This document shows positions 46,966 through 55,142 of a stretch of DNA of 64,000 nucleotides, one piece after another. The stretch's first letter is position 1; every line of letters begins with the position of its first letter. The stretch covers positions 1,189,029-1,253,028 of the forward strand of contig JADGEX010000001.1 of the NCBI GenBank assembly GCA_016744135.1, written 5' to 3'. The position numbers and the translations under genes were made by a program. Under the pieces are notes generated by a model. The model saw only the letters and a list, made by a program, of their open reading frames with translations, ran no database searches and was not told the DNA's origin. Source of the stretch: Pseudodesulfovibrio sp. (GTDB lineage: Bacteria; Desulfobacterota; Desulfovibrionia; Desulfovibrionales; Desulfovibrionaceae).

Positions 46966-49092
46966 TTATGCGAGACGGCAAACAGTTGTCAGCGGGCAGT
47001 TGTCTTCCTGACCGTCAGCATGCGCGCTCTCGTGAGTGGCACAAATGGCGGTTTCCATGGTCGGGTAGACGTGGTCCTTGCCAATCTTTTCAAGCAAGTG
47101 AGTGCGTTCGAGCACGGCCATGACCGCCTCGTTGACACCACACAAAGAGATGTCCAGCCCAGAGGCGCGGACACGGTCCACGATCAGGGACAGTGCTTCC
47201 TCACCGGAAGCGTCCATGTCGTTAATACCATTGGCGACGATGATGATATGCCTAAGTTTGTCATTGCCCATCATGCGATCAGTGATCTGATCTTCCAGAA
47301 AACTCGCATTGGCAAAGAACAGCGGACCGTCAAAACGGACCACGGCTATATGCTGACATTCCTTGAGACCGAACGCCGTGGCGTCGCGAAGAGACTCGTC
47401 ATCTGAACGAGACAGATTCGCGACCCTGGGGCGCATGGACTTGTACAGGAATACGGCCAGAGACAAAGCAACACCAACCATGATGCCCTTGTCCAGATGC
47501 GGCGCAAAGGCCAATGTGCACAGGAAGGACAGGATGGAAATGGCACCATCATACCACTGGGCTTTCCAGGCATGAATAAAACCGGAAGCGTTGATGAGAC
47601 CAATAACGGCCATCATAATAACTGCGGCCAACACCGCCTGAGGCAAATGGTACAGCAGCGGTGTAAAGAACAGCAATGCGATAACGACCATGAGCGAAGT
47701 AAAGACACTTGACATGCCAGTGACTGCGCCTGCCTGGAGGTTAACCGCTGATCGCGAGAATGAACCGGATGCAGGGTAGGATTTGCCACATGCGCCGAGC
47801 ATATTAGCGAGACCCTGACCGATAAGTTCCTGGTTGGGGTCAAGACGCTGACCGGTTTTGGCGGCCATGGCCTTGGCAATCGAAATGGCTTCCATGAATC
47901 CGAGCAGCGAAATGATGGCCGCGAACGGAAGCAGATGCAACATGACCTTAAGGTCCAGAGCAGGAGCCGAAATAGACGGGATACCGGAAGGCACAGTACC
48001 GACGACTGCGCCGCCGCCCATCATTTTCATATTAGAAGTATCAATCTTGGTGTTGCCAACTTTCAAACGCCAGGTGCGACCATCAACGACCATATTAGCC
48101 GGGATAGTACCCTGGGTATAAAAAGCCATGTTGCCGCCAGCTTCCTCTACACCATCAAACAGTGTTGCCCGAAGCGTAGCGCGTTGATTATGCGCTTCCA
48201 GCTTCAAACGGGAAATCTGCACGTTGATGACGCTCAGATCATGTTCGGCGTCAAGAATGCCCACAGCGTCCTTGGCACTCTTCGCTTCATCCATACGACC
48301 ATTGAGCGCGGTACGTTCAACACCCAACTGATCGATACCGGCAATGGCAGTATTGAACTTGACGATGGATTCACGAACTTCAGGAGCCTGAATAGTGTCG
48401 ACGGTAACTGTGGCGTCATGGTTGAAACCCAGCCCCCAGGACAACGCTGTGGTCACAACGACAGCCACCAGGACATTGGGAATCTTGGGGTTGATACGCT
48501 TCAGCACAATCATAATGGCAAAAGCGAGCACCCCCATGGCAAGCGTTGGTAAATGAGTATAATGAAATGCTCCTTCAACCACGCGAATGATAGTTTCATA
48601 ATGATGTTCCGCCTTATCCACATACACGCCGAACATCTTGGAAAGCTGTGAAGACGCAATGATAATGGCAGCAGCATTGGTAAAGCCGTTAACGACCGGG
48701 TGAGACAAAAAATTGACCACGAGGCCAAGTTTGAGCACGCCGAGCATGAACTGGAAAAGTCCGACCATGAGTGCAAGAAGAATTGCGTACGCGATGTATC
48801 CCTCACTACCTGCTGTTGCCAGCGGTTCAAGAGATGCTGCGGTCATGAGCGAGACGACTGCCACCGGGCCGGTTGCCAGTTGACGGCTGGAACCAAACAA
48901 CGCGGCGACAAGCGGAGGTAGAAATGATGCGTACAGGCCGTAATAGGCGGGCATGCCTGCCAACTGGGCGTACGCCATGGATTGTGGAATGAGTACAAGG
49001 GCAACCGTCAGGCCCGAAATGGCATCCGCTCTGAGCGACGCCACGTTGTACCCTTTGAACCAGTCAATGAACGGGAGTATTTTCGAAAGCAT
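46966..49092 (-). CDS. SulP-family anion transporter with a ~130-residue insertion and STAS domain
   Basis: The 708-residue SLC26/SulP protein has the signature near the N-terminus (ALVLIPQSMAYAQLAGMPAYYGLYASFLP) and the core motif SYPASGSFSRSAVN. The C-terminal STAS domain (~575-690) has DMDASGEEAL, with Ala where many SulP proteins have Ser/Thr. Between residues ~228 and 360 is an insertion absent from the usual alignment: a helical part rich in Glu/Asp/Leu, then a beta-rich part. Substrates of the family include sulfate, bicarbonate and dicarboxylates. The gene follows tetR by 15 bases (AAGGAAGAGG ribosome site) and leads into the two-component genes, which suggests transport and signalling are coupled. 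Confidence 0.9.
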   Translation of the reverse strand: MLSKILPFIDWFKGYNVASLRADAISGLTVALVLIPQSMAYAQLAGMPAYYGLYASFLPPLVAALFGSSRQLATGPVAVVSLMTAASLEPLATAGSEGYIAYAILLALMVGLFQFMLGVLKLGLVVNFLSHPVVNGFTNAAAIIIASSQLSKMFGVYVDKAEHHYETIIRVVEGAFHYTHLPTLAMGVLAFAIMIVLKRINPKIPNVLVAVVVTTALSWGLGFNHDATVTVDTIQAPEVRESIVKFNTAIAGIDQLGVERTALNGRMDEAKSAKDAVGILDAEHDLSVINVQISRLKLEAHNQRATLRATLFDGVEEAGGNMAFYTQGTIPANMVVDGRTWRLKVGNTKIDTSNMKMMGGGAVVGTVPSGIPSISAPALDLKVMLHLLPFAAIISLLGFMEAISIAKAMAAKTGQRLDPNQELIGQGLANMLGACGKSYPASGSFSRSAVNLQAGAVTGMSSVFTSLMVVIALLFFTPLLYHLPQAVLAAVIMMAVIGLINASGFIHAWKAQWYDGAISILSFLCTLAFAPHLDKGIMVGVALSLAVFLYKSMRPRVANLSRSDDESLRDATAFGLKECQHIAVVRFDGPLFFANASFLEDQITDRMMGNDKLRHIIIVANGINDMDASGEEALSLIVDRVRASGLDISLCGVNEAVMAVLERTHLLEKIGKDHVYPTMETAICATHESAHADGQEDNCPLTTVCRLA

Positions 49093-49107
49093 TCAGCCTC
49101 TTCCTTG

Positions 49108-49692
49108 CTATGGAGCCTGTAACATTCTGCGGCATGTGAGCATCAGTTCATTGAACAATGCGCCCGCATCATACAGGTTGAAGTTTTTGAATCGAACCAG
49201 ACCATCCACCATCGTAAACAAAATGAGTGCCGATTTTCGGGGATGAATATCCTGATTGATGGAATTGTCTTCCTGCCCTGTCACAATTGCCTTTTCGAAA
49301 ATATCGACCAGACAATTATAAATAGCTTCCAGATTTTTCCTGAACTCCGGGTTTGACTCGGAGAACCTGTAAAGAAAATGCCTGTGCAACAGCAAGAATT
49401 TATCTTCCAACAAACCGGCCAGGTACAGATAGAAAGAAACGACCTCCTCCGCCATCTCCAGACCAGAATTAAACGGTCTGTTCTCAAAGAACCGTTCGAA
49501 CTGATCAACAATCTCGTCCCTAGTCTTTTCCAGGATGGCCAACAGCAAGCCTTCTTTATTCTTGAAGTGATAGAAGATTGTTCCCTCAGCCACTCCGGTC
49601 AATCGGGCCAATTCCTGAACCGACGTATCCGCAAACCCCTTATTCGCGAATAGAACCGTAGCAACTTTGAGTATGGCTTCTTTCTTTTTCAT
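49108..49692 (-). CDS. TetR-family repressor
   Basis: A 194-residue protein with the N-terminal TetR helix-turn-helix (ILKVATVLFANKGF, TSVQELARLTGVAEGTIFYHFKNKEGLL) and an alpha-helical ligand domain. It is the first gene of the operon with sulP and the two-component genes. Two matching palindromes flank its promoter, so autoregulation is very likely. The ligand is unknown. Confidence 0.93.
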   Translation of the reverse strand: MKKKEAILKVATVLFANKGFADTSVQELARLTGVAEGTIFYHFKNKEGLLLAILEKTRDEIVDQFERFFENRPFNSGLEMAEEVVSFYLYLAGLLEDKFLLLHRHFLYRFSESNPEFRKNLEAIYNCLVDIFEKAIVTGQEDNSINQDIHPRKSALILFTMVDGLVRFKNFNLYDAGALFNELMLTCRRMLQAP

Positions 49693-49714
49693 GCTGTCAA
49701 ATCATCCTTTTCCG

Positions 49715-49738
49715 AAAACCGAGTGTTCACTCAGTTTT
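49715..49738. promoter_or_regulatory. TetR-type operator O1
   Basis: AAAACCGAG-N6-CTCAGTTTT, an inverted repeat with one mismatch. It overlaps the predicted transcription start of tetR and lies 23 bases before its ATG. Confidence 0.75.
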
Positions 49739-49742
49739 TCGA

Positions 49743-49772
49743 TTTATACGTTTCAATCGACTAGAATGTCAA
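49743..49772 (-). promoter_or_regulatory. Consensus promoter of the tetR-sulP operon
   Basis: On the minus strand TTGACA (49772-49767) and TATAAA (49748-49743) are separated by 18 bases. The two operators lie directly on either side. Confidence 0.8.
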
Positions 49773-49782
49773 AAAAAACACC

Positions 49783-49806
49783 AAAACTGAGTATGCGCTC
49801 AGTTTT
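49783..49806. promoter_or_regulatory. TetR-type operator O2
   Basis: AAAACTGAG-N6-CTCAGTTTT is a perfect inverted repeat; the outer CC/GG extend it to 11-bp arms (49781-49808). It shares half-sites and spacer length with O1, and the two centres are 68 bases apart. Confidence 0.8.
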
Positions 49807-49808
49807 GG

Positions 49809-50081
49809 TATTAATCAACCTTAAATCATTGAACAAGTCTCGAAGGCTCTGCGTCCGACTCAAAAAAAATATGAAAAAAAATGCGAAAAAAAGACAAATT
49901 TGCGCGCATTCGCGTCTGGAATGGCACCTTTTCTTAAAGCTTACCGCGGCATTTTCATACTTCATTACTATATAATAAGCCGTGCAATTTGCATTTTATT
50001 TACAATTGCCTGAAAAACTAGCGAGTTAGTTCGACAAAAACGAAAAAACACTGGACATTCCCATCCTATAAGAGCAAAGAG
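49809..50081. other. AT-rich intergenic stretch
   Basis: Non-coding and A-rich with several A-runs. TATAAT at 49971-49976 may be the -10 of the APC permease transcript, though no clear -35 sits before it. No gene is supported. Confidence 0.45.
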
Positions 50082-50200
50082 GACGCTGTGATTCGCTCGG
50101 GGTGACTGGAGGGTCTACCTGATGCGCTTCAAGGAGGAGGCTCTCAAGCCACACCACAAGGGGGTGCGTGTGGTATCCTGCATCGATTATTCAAATCGAC
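50082..50200 (+). promoter_or_regulatory. Structured leader before the APC permease, class unknown
   Basis: GC-rich against its AT-rich flanks. CCACACCAC and GTGCGTGTGG form a strong hairpin (~50151-50175). GATGC (50121-50125) can pair with GCATC (~50181-50185) to enclose it, suggesting a branched fold. A GGAGGGTCTACC stretch loosely recalls late parts of amino-acid riboswitches, but I cannot match it to lysine, glycine, ykkC or T-box consensus. Confidence 0.35.
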
Positions 50201-50239
50201 AGCACATTTCGACACACATCAAACAAAGTGTGACAGTAT

Positions 50240-51562
50240 ATGGAAAATTTACAGAAAAAATATGGCTTTTGGACTGCAACCGCCATGGTTGTCGGTATTG
50301 TCATAGGCTCCGGTGTCTTCTTCAAAGCGGACGATGTTCTCAAGGCGTCCGGCGGAAGTCTTTCTACCGCTCTGCTCGCATGGCTCATCGGTGGTTCAAT
50401 CATGGTTGTCACGGCTTACGTGTTTTCCAAGATCGCTACTCGCATCGAACGAGTCAACGGCGTGGTCGACTATTTTGAACAGGCCTACGGCAGAAAAGCC
50501 GGATATCTGGTCGCCTGGTTCATGACCTTTATATATTACCCAACACTGGTGGCCGTCCTCGCATGGGTTTCAGCCAACTACACAGGCGCTCTGCTGGGTA
50601 TGGACAACATTGTCTGGCCCGTCTCCTTCGTCTACCTGACCGGTTTCTTCCTGCTCAACTATTTCTCGCCGGTCCTGGCCGGTAAATGGCAAGTCACATC
50701 TACGGTCGTGAAGCTGATTCCTCTGGCTCTGGTTGCCGCAGTCGGTGGCATTGCCGGAATATCTAGCGGTATGACTCTGGACAACTTCACCAACGCTGCA
50801 CAGACTGTTGCCGGCAGCGGCGGCGGACTGGCCGTGGCAACCCTGTCCACAGCCTTCGCATACGAAGGCTGGATCATCGCCACAGTCATCAACGCCGAAC
50901 TCAAAGACGCCAAGACCACCCTGCCACGTGCTCTGGTTGTCGGCACCATCGCCGTCGTCTGCATATACATGCTCTATTATCTCGGCATTTCCGGCGTCCT
51001 GACCAACGATCAAGTTCTGGTTGCTGGCAACGATGCTCCGGTTGAAGTCATCGCCCTAATTTTCAGTAAATTGAGCGGTACCATCCTGACCGTATTCGTC
51101 ATCATCTCCTGCTTGGGGACACTCAACGGCCTGATCATGGGCTCTGCACGCGGCATGTTTTCCATCGCCTCTCGCGACATGGGACCCAAGCCTGATTTCT
51201 TCAAGCGTATCAATCCCCAAACCAACAGCACCACCACTTCGGCCCTGATCGGATACATCCTTTCCTGCCTGTGGCTGATTGTCTGGTACGGCAACTTCAT
51301 GGGATGGTGGGGCCAGTTCATGGATATTTCCGAACTGCCCATCGCATTCCTGTACGTAATCTACATCTCCATTTACATCTGGGTGATGAAAACATTCACC
51401 GACCTCGGAGCATTCAGCCGTTTCCTCTGCCCTCTGTTGGCAGGATGTGGTTCACTCTACATCATCTGGGGCGCAATCCAGAAAGACATGTTCATGCACT
51501 TTCTGATTCTCTCCCTGCTCATTCTCGGCATCGGCTTTGCGTTGATGAAGAACAAACGCTAA
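50240..51562 (+). CDS. APC-family amino acid permease
   Basis: A 440-residue protein with twelve predicted membrane helices. It has the APC helix-1 motif GIVIGSGVFFKADDVL, an EGWIIATVINAELKDAKTTLPRAL block in helix 6 and its following loop, and SARGMFSIASRDMGP. The substrate is probably an amino acid, but the sequence does not identify which. The ribosome site is weak and a long structured leader precedes it, so translation or termination control is plausible. Confidence 0.9.
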   Translation: MENLQKKYGFWTATAMVVGIVIGSGVFFKADDVLKASGGSLSTALLAWLIGGSIMVVTAYVFSKIATRIERVNGVVDYFEQAYGRKAGYLVAWFMTFIYYPTLVAVLAWVSANYTGALLGMDNIVWPVSFVYLTGFFLLNYFSPVLAGKWQVTSTVVKLIPLALVAAVGGIAGISSGMTLDNFTNAAQTVAGSGGGLAVATLSTAFAYEGWIIATVINAELKDAKTTLPRALVVGTIAVVCIYMLYYLGISGVLTNDQVLVAGNDAPVEVIALIFSKLSGTILTVFVIISCLGTLNGLIMGSARGMFSIASRDMGPKPDFFKRINPQTNSTTTSALIGYILSCLWLIVWYGNFMGWWGQFMDISELPIAFLYVIYISIYIWVMKTFTDLGAFSRFLCPLLAGCGSLYIIWGAIQKDMFMHFLILSLLILGIGFALMKNKR

Positions 51563-51584
51563 CAAAATACGACCCATTACAGCG

Positions 51585-51618
51585 GGCCGCTTTTCCGGAA
51601 TCTTCTGGAGAAGTGGCC
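51585..51618 (+). terminator. Hairpin after the APC permease
   Basis: A 15-bp stem with three G-U wobbles (GGCCGCTTTTCCGGA against TCTGGAGAAGTGGCC) around ATCT, followed by a T-rich stretch, 22 bases past the stop. Confidence 0.7.
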
Positions 51619-51658
51619 TGTCTTGTTTCCACGCTGTACTTCTTCCAATAGGGAGTTG

Positions 51659-51684
51659 ACTCAATGGTCTTTCGATGATTGAGT
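51659..51684. promoter_or_regulatory. Candidate operator, ACTCAAT inverted repeat
   Basis: ACTCAAT and ATTGAGT form a perfect 7-bp inverted repeat with a 12-base spacer, ~50 bases before a small gene that precedes the sigma-54 activator. The binding protein is unknown. Confidence 0.35.
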
Positions 51685-51736
51685 AGAACGCGCTTCACAA
51701 ATGAACTATTACTCATGTTTTCATACAGGATATATC

Positions 51737-52033
51737 ATGCCCGAACTTTCCATCAAAGACATCGAAACAAAACTGCGCTCCCTGCTTGGCGAGTCTATTC
51801 CGACTGCCCCTGCAAACAACGTCAACGAGGCGCTACGAGTTGCAGATGCACTTGAAGAAAAAGGCTATTCCTTTGGGCTGAAGGACCTCTGTGCAAAAAG
51901 TCTCTGCGACACATCATGGCAGGCCAGCTTCACCATGAACGGTCAGGACGCCATGGCCGAAAATTCCGAAGCTGCCGTGGCCATCTGCGTGGCTGCCCTT
52001 GCAGCTCTGGAAAACGAAACACCTGAGGCCTGA
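51737..52033 (+). CDS. Small conserved-looking unknown protein
   Basis: A 98-residue soluble, mostly helical protein (ELSIKDIETKLRSLLG, VNEALRVADALEEKGY, then a DLCAKSLCDTSW segment with two Cys, and an Ala-rich C-terminal helix). I do not recognise a family. The second in-frame ATG was chosen, with AGGA before it. It lies 29 bases before the sigma-54 activator gene and is probably co-transcribed with it. Confidence 0.68.
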   Translation: MPELSIKDIETKLRSLLGESIPTAPANNVNEALRVADALEEKGYSFGLKDLCAKSLCDTSWQASFTMNGQDAMAENSEAAVAICVAALAALENETPEA

Positions 52034-52062
52034 TCGAATTTCCCAGCCACAAGGAGTTCCCC

Positions 52063-53442
52063 GTGAGCCACACCGCCCCATCCTCCGCGCAATACCAGGC
52101 GATCCTGGAAAGCATCTCGGACGGCGTGTTCACCGTGGATCAATCTTGGCGGATTCTCTCATTCAACCGTGCCGCCGAAGAGATCACGGGAATTCCCCGA
52201 GAAGAAGCCATTGGCAGACGATGTTCTGAAGTCTTCCGTTCGACCATGTGCGGCGATAAATGTTGTCTGCGAGAGACACAACGCACTGGCAAACCTCTGA
52301 TCGGACGTACCGGCTACATCATTGATGCCGACGGAAACCGTATCCCCATCAGTCTGTCCACAGCGGTTTTGCGGGACACAGACGGCACTGTCATCGGCGG
52401 AGCCGAAACATTCCGAGATCTCAGCGAAGTTGAAGCATTGCGAGACGAACTCGAAGGCCGCTTTCGCGTCGGCGATCTGGTCAGTCGCAGCCCTCTCATG
52501 CAACGAGTTTTTTCTTCACTCGATCCTATCGCAGCCAGTCCGAGCACAGTGCTTATCCTCGGTGAAACCGGAACCGGCAAAGAATTGATCGCACGAACCA
52601 TCCACGCATTAAGTGACAGGTGCGACGCCCCATTCGTGGCCTTGAATTGCGGTGCGCTGCCTGAGACTCTACTTGAATCCGAATTATTCGGCTACAAGGC
52701 AGGAGCCTTCACTGGCGCACGCCGTGACAAGCCGGGACGATTTTCAACAGCAGCAGGAGGCATCCTCTTCCTTGATGAAATAGGCACCATCAGTCCAGCC
52801 ATGCAGGTGAGGCTACTCCGCGTTTTACAAGAAAAAACATTTGATCCTTTGGGCAGCATCACCCCAGAACATTCGGACGTGCGTATCATTGCGGCCACGA
52901 ACAGCGACCTCACAGAGTTAGTCAAACACGGCGATTTTCGCGAAGATTTCTTCTACCGCATCAATGTTGCCCGCGTAGACCTCCCCCCTCTACGCCAGCG
53001 AAAAGAAGATATTCCTTTATTGGTCATGGATTTTATCCAACATTTCAACGCGCTTCAGAACAAACAAGTGGAGGGTCTCGCTTCTGAGACTCTTTCCCTT
53101 CTCATGGTCCACGACTGGCCCGGCAATGTGCGAGAACTCCGCAACACCATAGAACGAGCCTTTATTGTTTGCCACGAAGGATTGATTGAACCGGGACATC
53201 TTCCCGATGAATTCCTTCGTTCTGGAAGCACACAAATTTCCATGACCACAGGTCTAGAAGCCGCTGTTCAGACAGTAGAAACTCAACTTATTCGGGACGC
53301 CGTCATACGCAACCACGGCAATCGACTGGCTGCAGCCAAGGAACTTGGCATCCACAAAAGCACACTGTTTCGCAAAATTAACCAACTCGGTATTGACCTC
53401 CCCCGTCACGACGGACGTTCTACGTCTTCTCCCAAAAAGTAG
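52063..53442 (+). CDS. PAS-containing sigma-54 dependent activator
   Basis: The 459-residue protein starts with GTG after AAGGAG. A PAS domain (~8-120) contains a tight Cys cluster (STMCGDKCCL) that could bind a metal or sense redox. The AAA+ domain (~140-380) has Walker A GETGTGKE, an intact GAFTGA loop, Walker B ILFLDEIG and the R-finger region. A Fis-type helix-turn-helix ends it (NRLAAAKELGIHKSTLFRKI). A GAGTCTC palindrome and a perfect -24/-12 promoter lie just downstream, before the NifX-like gene, so it very likely drives that cluster. Similar activators control the Orp/Mrp cluster of sulfate reducers. Confidence 0.93.
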   Translation: MSHTAPSSAQYQAILESISDGVFTVDQSWRILSFNRAAEEITGIPREEAIGRRCSEVFRSTMCGDKCCLRETQRTGKPLIGRTGYIIDADGNRIPISLSTAVLRDTDGTVIGGAETFRDLSEVEALRDELEGRFRVGDLVSRSPLMQRVFSSLDPIAASPSTVLILGETGTGKELIARTIHALSDRCDAPFVALNCGALPETLLESELFGYKAGAFTGARRDKPGRFSTAAGGILFLDEIGTISPAMQVRLLRVLQEKTFDPLGSITPEHSDVRIIAATNSDLTELVKHGDFREDFFYRINVARVDLPPLRQRKEDIPLLVMDFIQHFNALQNKQVEGLASETLSLLMVHDWPGNVRELRNTIERAFIVCHEGLIEPGHLPDEFLRSGSTQISMTTGLEAAVQTVETQLIRDAVIRNHGNRLAAAKELGIHKSTLFRKINQLGIDLPRHDGRSTSSPKK

Positions 53443-53471
53443 TTGCATATCCGCGACTCTATTTGTTTACG

Positions 53472-53491
53472 GAGTCTCTCAAACGAGACTC
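53472..53491 (+). promoter_or_regulatory. Probable activator binding site (UAS)
   Basis: GAGTCTC-N6-GAGACTC is a perfect 7-bp inverted repeat, about 100 bases upstream of the sigma-54 promoter, the usual distance for an enhancer site. Confidence 0.7.
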
Positions 53492-53574
53492 TTCAACACT
53501 ACGCACCCTTCCGACTCTCTCTCATTCATCATTTAAAACAACGCTTTAAGAGTTCTTGTTCCAAAGAGTATTTC

Positions 53575-53590
53575 TGGCACGCTTGATGCT
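53575..53590 (+). promoter_or_regulatory. Sigma-54 (-24/-12) promoter
   Basis: TGGCACGCTTGATGCT fits GG-N10-GC with the consensus TGGCACG half. It lies 29 bases before the NifX-like gene ATG. Confidence 0.88.
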
Positions 53591-53618
53591 TTTATCCTGA
53601 CAAAGGAGCAAGGCAACC

Positions 53619-54218
53619 ATGAATGCGGCCTTCAGCGTATGGGAAGATCGGATAGCTCCGGTCTTCGACGTGACCACAGAATTGGTCATCGTCGCACAGA
53701 ACCCGGATAGGACTGGAATCAAGCGAGTATCCGTACAGGACAACTCGCCGTCCACTCTAATAGCCACCCTTCTAGGGAGACATGTATCCGTTCTTGTGTG
53801 CGGCGCCATTTCGCGCCCACTACACAATGCCGTCACAGCACGAAACATTGTCGTCCACCCCTTTATCAGGGGAGGATTAGCCAAAGTTATCAATGCATGG
53901 CGGACCGGGGACCTCGAAGACGAACGTTTTCGCATGCCCGGTTGCGGGAATAGGCAAGGCCGTTGCCACGGAAATCAGGAAACTCTCCCCGGTCAGCGAG
54001 GGACAGGTCGCATGAATCGCTTTGGAAGAAGACATGGCGCCCGTCCCTTCACCTCCATGACCGAAGGCAGTAACTCTCGTAAAACCTCCGACACTGCATC
54101 CAGACAGCAACCACTGTGCCGCTGCCTACGATGCGGGCTGATTATGCCTCATGTGCCGGGGGTGCCTTGCACCGAACATCTATGCCCCAATTGTCATATA
54201 CCAATGGTACGGGCGTAA
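53619..54218 (+). CDS. NifX/NifB-like cofactor-binding domain protein with Cys-rich tail
   Basis: The 199-residue protein begins with the Fe-Mo cofactor-binding NifX-like domain (AFSVWEDRIAPVFDVTTELV, IRGGLAKVINAWRTG; ~1-100). A Gly/Arg/His-rich linker with PGCGNRQGRCHGN follows, and then a C-terminal zinc-ribbon-like segment (CRCLRCGLIMPHVPGVPC, CPNCHIP). Proteins of this kind (MTH1175/Orp group) bind Mo/Cu-S or Fe-S clusters in sulfate reducers. It is first behind the sigma-54 promoter. The Mrp-type ATPases that often accompany it are not in the window. Confidence 0.87.
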   Translation: MNAAFSVWEDRIAPVFDVTTELVIVAQNPDRTGIKRVSVQDNSPSTLIATLLGRHVSVLVCGAISRPLHNAVTARNIVVHPFIRGGLAKVINAWRTGDLEDERFRMPGCGNRQGRCHGNQETLPGQRGTGRMNRFGRRHGARPFTSMTEGSNSRKTSDTASRQQPLCRCLRCGLIMPHVPGVPCTEHLCPNCHIPMVRA

Positions 54219-54240
54219 TAACTGAAACAAGGAGGCAATC

Positions 54241-54621
54241 ATGCCAGGAAGAAATGGATCAGGACCAATGGGAATGGGTTCACGCACAGGACGAGGTCTT
54301 GGAACCTGTACCGGCGTTAACGCACCCGGATTTGACCAGCAGTACAATCAAGGATTCGGACGTGGATTTGGCATGCGTAACGGCATGGGCAATGGCATGC
54401 GTAACGGCATGGGCGGTCAGGGATTCGGATTCCGTGGCGGCCGTGGCGGTCGTGGCGGATTCGGCTATGGACAGGGAATGAACTCCGGGGTCAATGCGCA
54501 ATACGCATCCACACCCCAGAACGACCCGCAGGCTTTGAAAGATCAAGCTGCTTACCTCGAATCGGAATTGAAAACGATTCAGGAACGCATTGCAGCTCTG
54601 GAAAACGAGACTGACAAATAA
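54241..54621 (+). CDS. DUF5320-like Gly/Met/Arg-rich protein
   Basis: A 126-residue protein after AAGGAGG. It opens with MPGRNGSGPMGMGSRTGRG-type DUF5320 sequence and a single Cys. A Gly/Arg/Met/Phe-rich middle follows, and then a C-terminal coiled coil (DQAAYLESELKTIQERIAALE). Such small proteins accompany NifX-like genes. The role is unknown; a scaffold or cluster-protecting role is speculation. Confidence 0.85.
   Translation: MPGRNGSGPMGMGSRTGRGLGTCTGVNAPGFDQQYNQGFGRGFGMRNGMGNGMRNGMGGQGFGFRGGRGGRGGFGYGQGMNSGVNAQYASTPQNDPQALKDQAAYLESELKTIQERIAALENETDK
54370..54414 (+). repeat. 24-base tandem repeat in the DUF5320 gene
   Basis: A 21-base unit starting GGCATGCGTAACGGCATG occurs at 54370-54390 and identically at 54394-54414, separated by AAT. 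It encodes GMRNGMGN repeats and may vary in copy number. Confidence 0.85.
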
Positions 54622-54733
54622 TCTCGTTTAACCACACATTCAGGCGGTCGCAGGGCACAATCCCGTGGCCGCCTTACACCAGGAAAACAGTCTGGCGACG
54701 CGCTTGAAAAACTCTTCGCCACAGGGAGTAACC

Positions 54734-55108
54734 ATGACGAAAATCGGCATCATCCGCTGTGAAAAAAACGAATCAAAATGTCCGCTGACCGGGTGTATTA
54801 CCTGTCTTGCTCAGGGAAAGCAGGCTTTTTCAGCCTATGACGCCACAGAACTCGCCGGAGTATTCACCTGCCGGTGTCCGGGAGATAGCGTAGAAAACAT
54901 GGCAAAGATCCTCAAAGCCAAAGGAGCCGAAGCCATCCACGTCCCAACGTGCCTTTTCGCCAGCAAACCCGACGGGGAATGGATTATGGAGCAAGGTGGC
55001 TTCTGTCCTGACATTGATCAACTTGCAGCCCGTATCCACAAGGCTACAGGTCTCCCCTGTATTAAAGGCACTGCCCATCTGCCGGAAGGATACACTCCCG
55101 AAATTTAA
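54734..55108 (+). CDS. CGGC-domain-like protein
   Basis: A 124-residue protein with GGGAG before the chosen ATG. It matches the CGGC-type pattern: start KIGIIRCEKNESKCPLTGCITC, a central FTCRCPGDS, a later HVPTCLF, and an end with GLPCIKGTAH. The name-giving CGGC is CRC here. Nine or more Cys make metal or cluster binding likely. The function is not established for the family. It is third behind the sigma-54 promoter. Confidence 0.8.
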   Translation: MTKIGIIRCEKNESKCPLTGCITCLAQGKQAFSAYDATELAGVFTCRCPGDSVENMAKILKAKGAEAIHVPTCLFASKPDGEWIMEQGGFCPDIDQLAARIHKATGLPCIKGTAHLPEGYTPEI

Positions 55109-55142
55109 CGTTCTCGCACCACCATTAAACGAGGATAGCTTC

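Noticed and set aside
50082-50200. Lysine or glycine riboswitch before the APC permease
   Set aside because: Only short stretches look similar (GGAGGGTCTACC, GGCTCTCAAGCC). The long conserved cores of either class are missing, so it is left as an unassigned leader.
50122-50478. 118-codon ORF starting in the APC leader after GGAGGG
   Set aside because: Most of it runs out of frame through the permease gene and reads as noise. Only the first codons could matter, as part of a leader; noted under the structured leader.
52063-53442. NifA or other nitrogen-fixation regulator, because a NifX-like gene follows
   Set aside because: There is a PAS instead of a GAF domain and no nif structural genes nearby. 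The cluster matches the Orp-type setting better.
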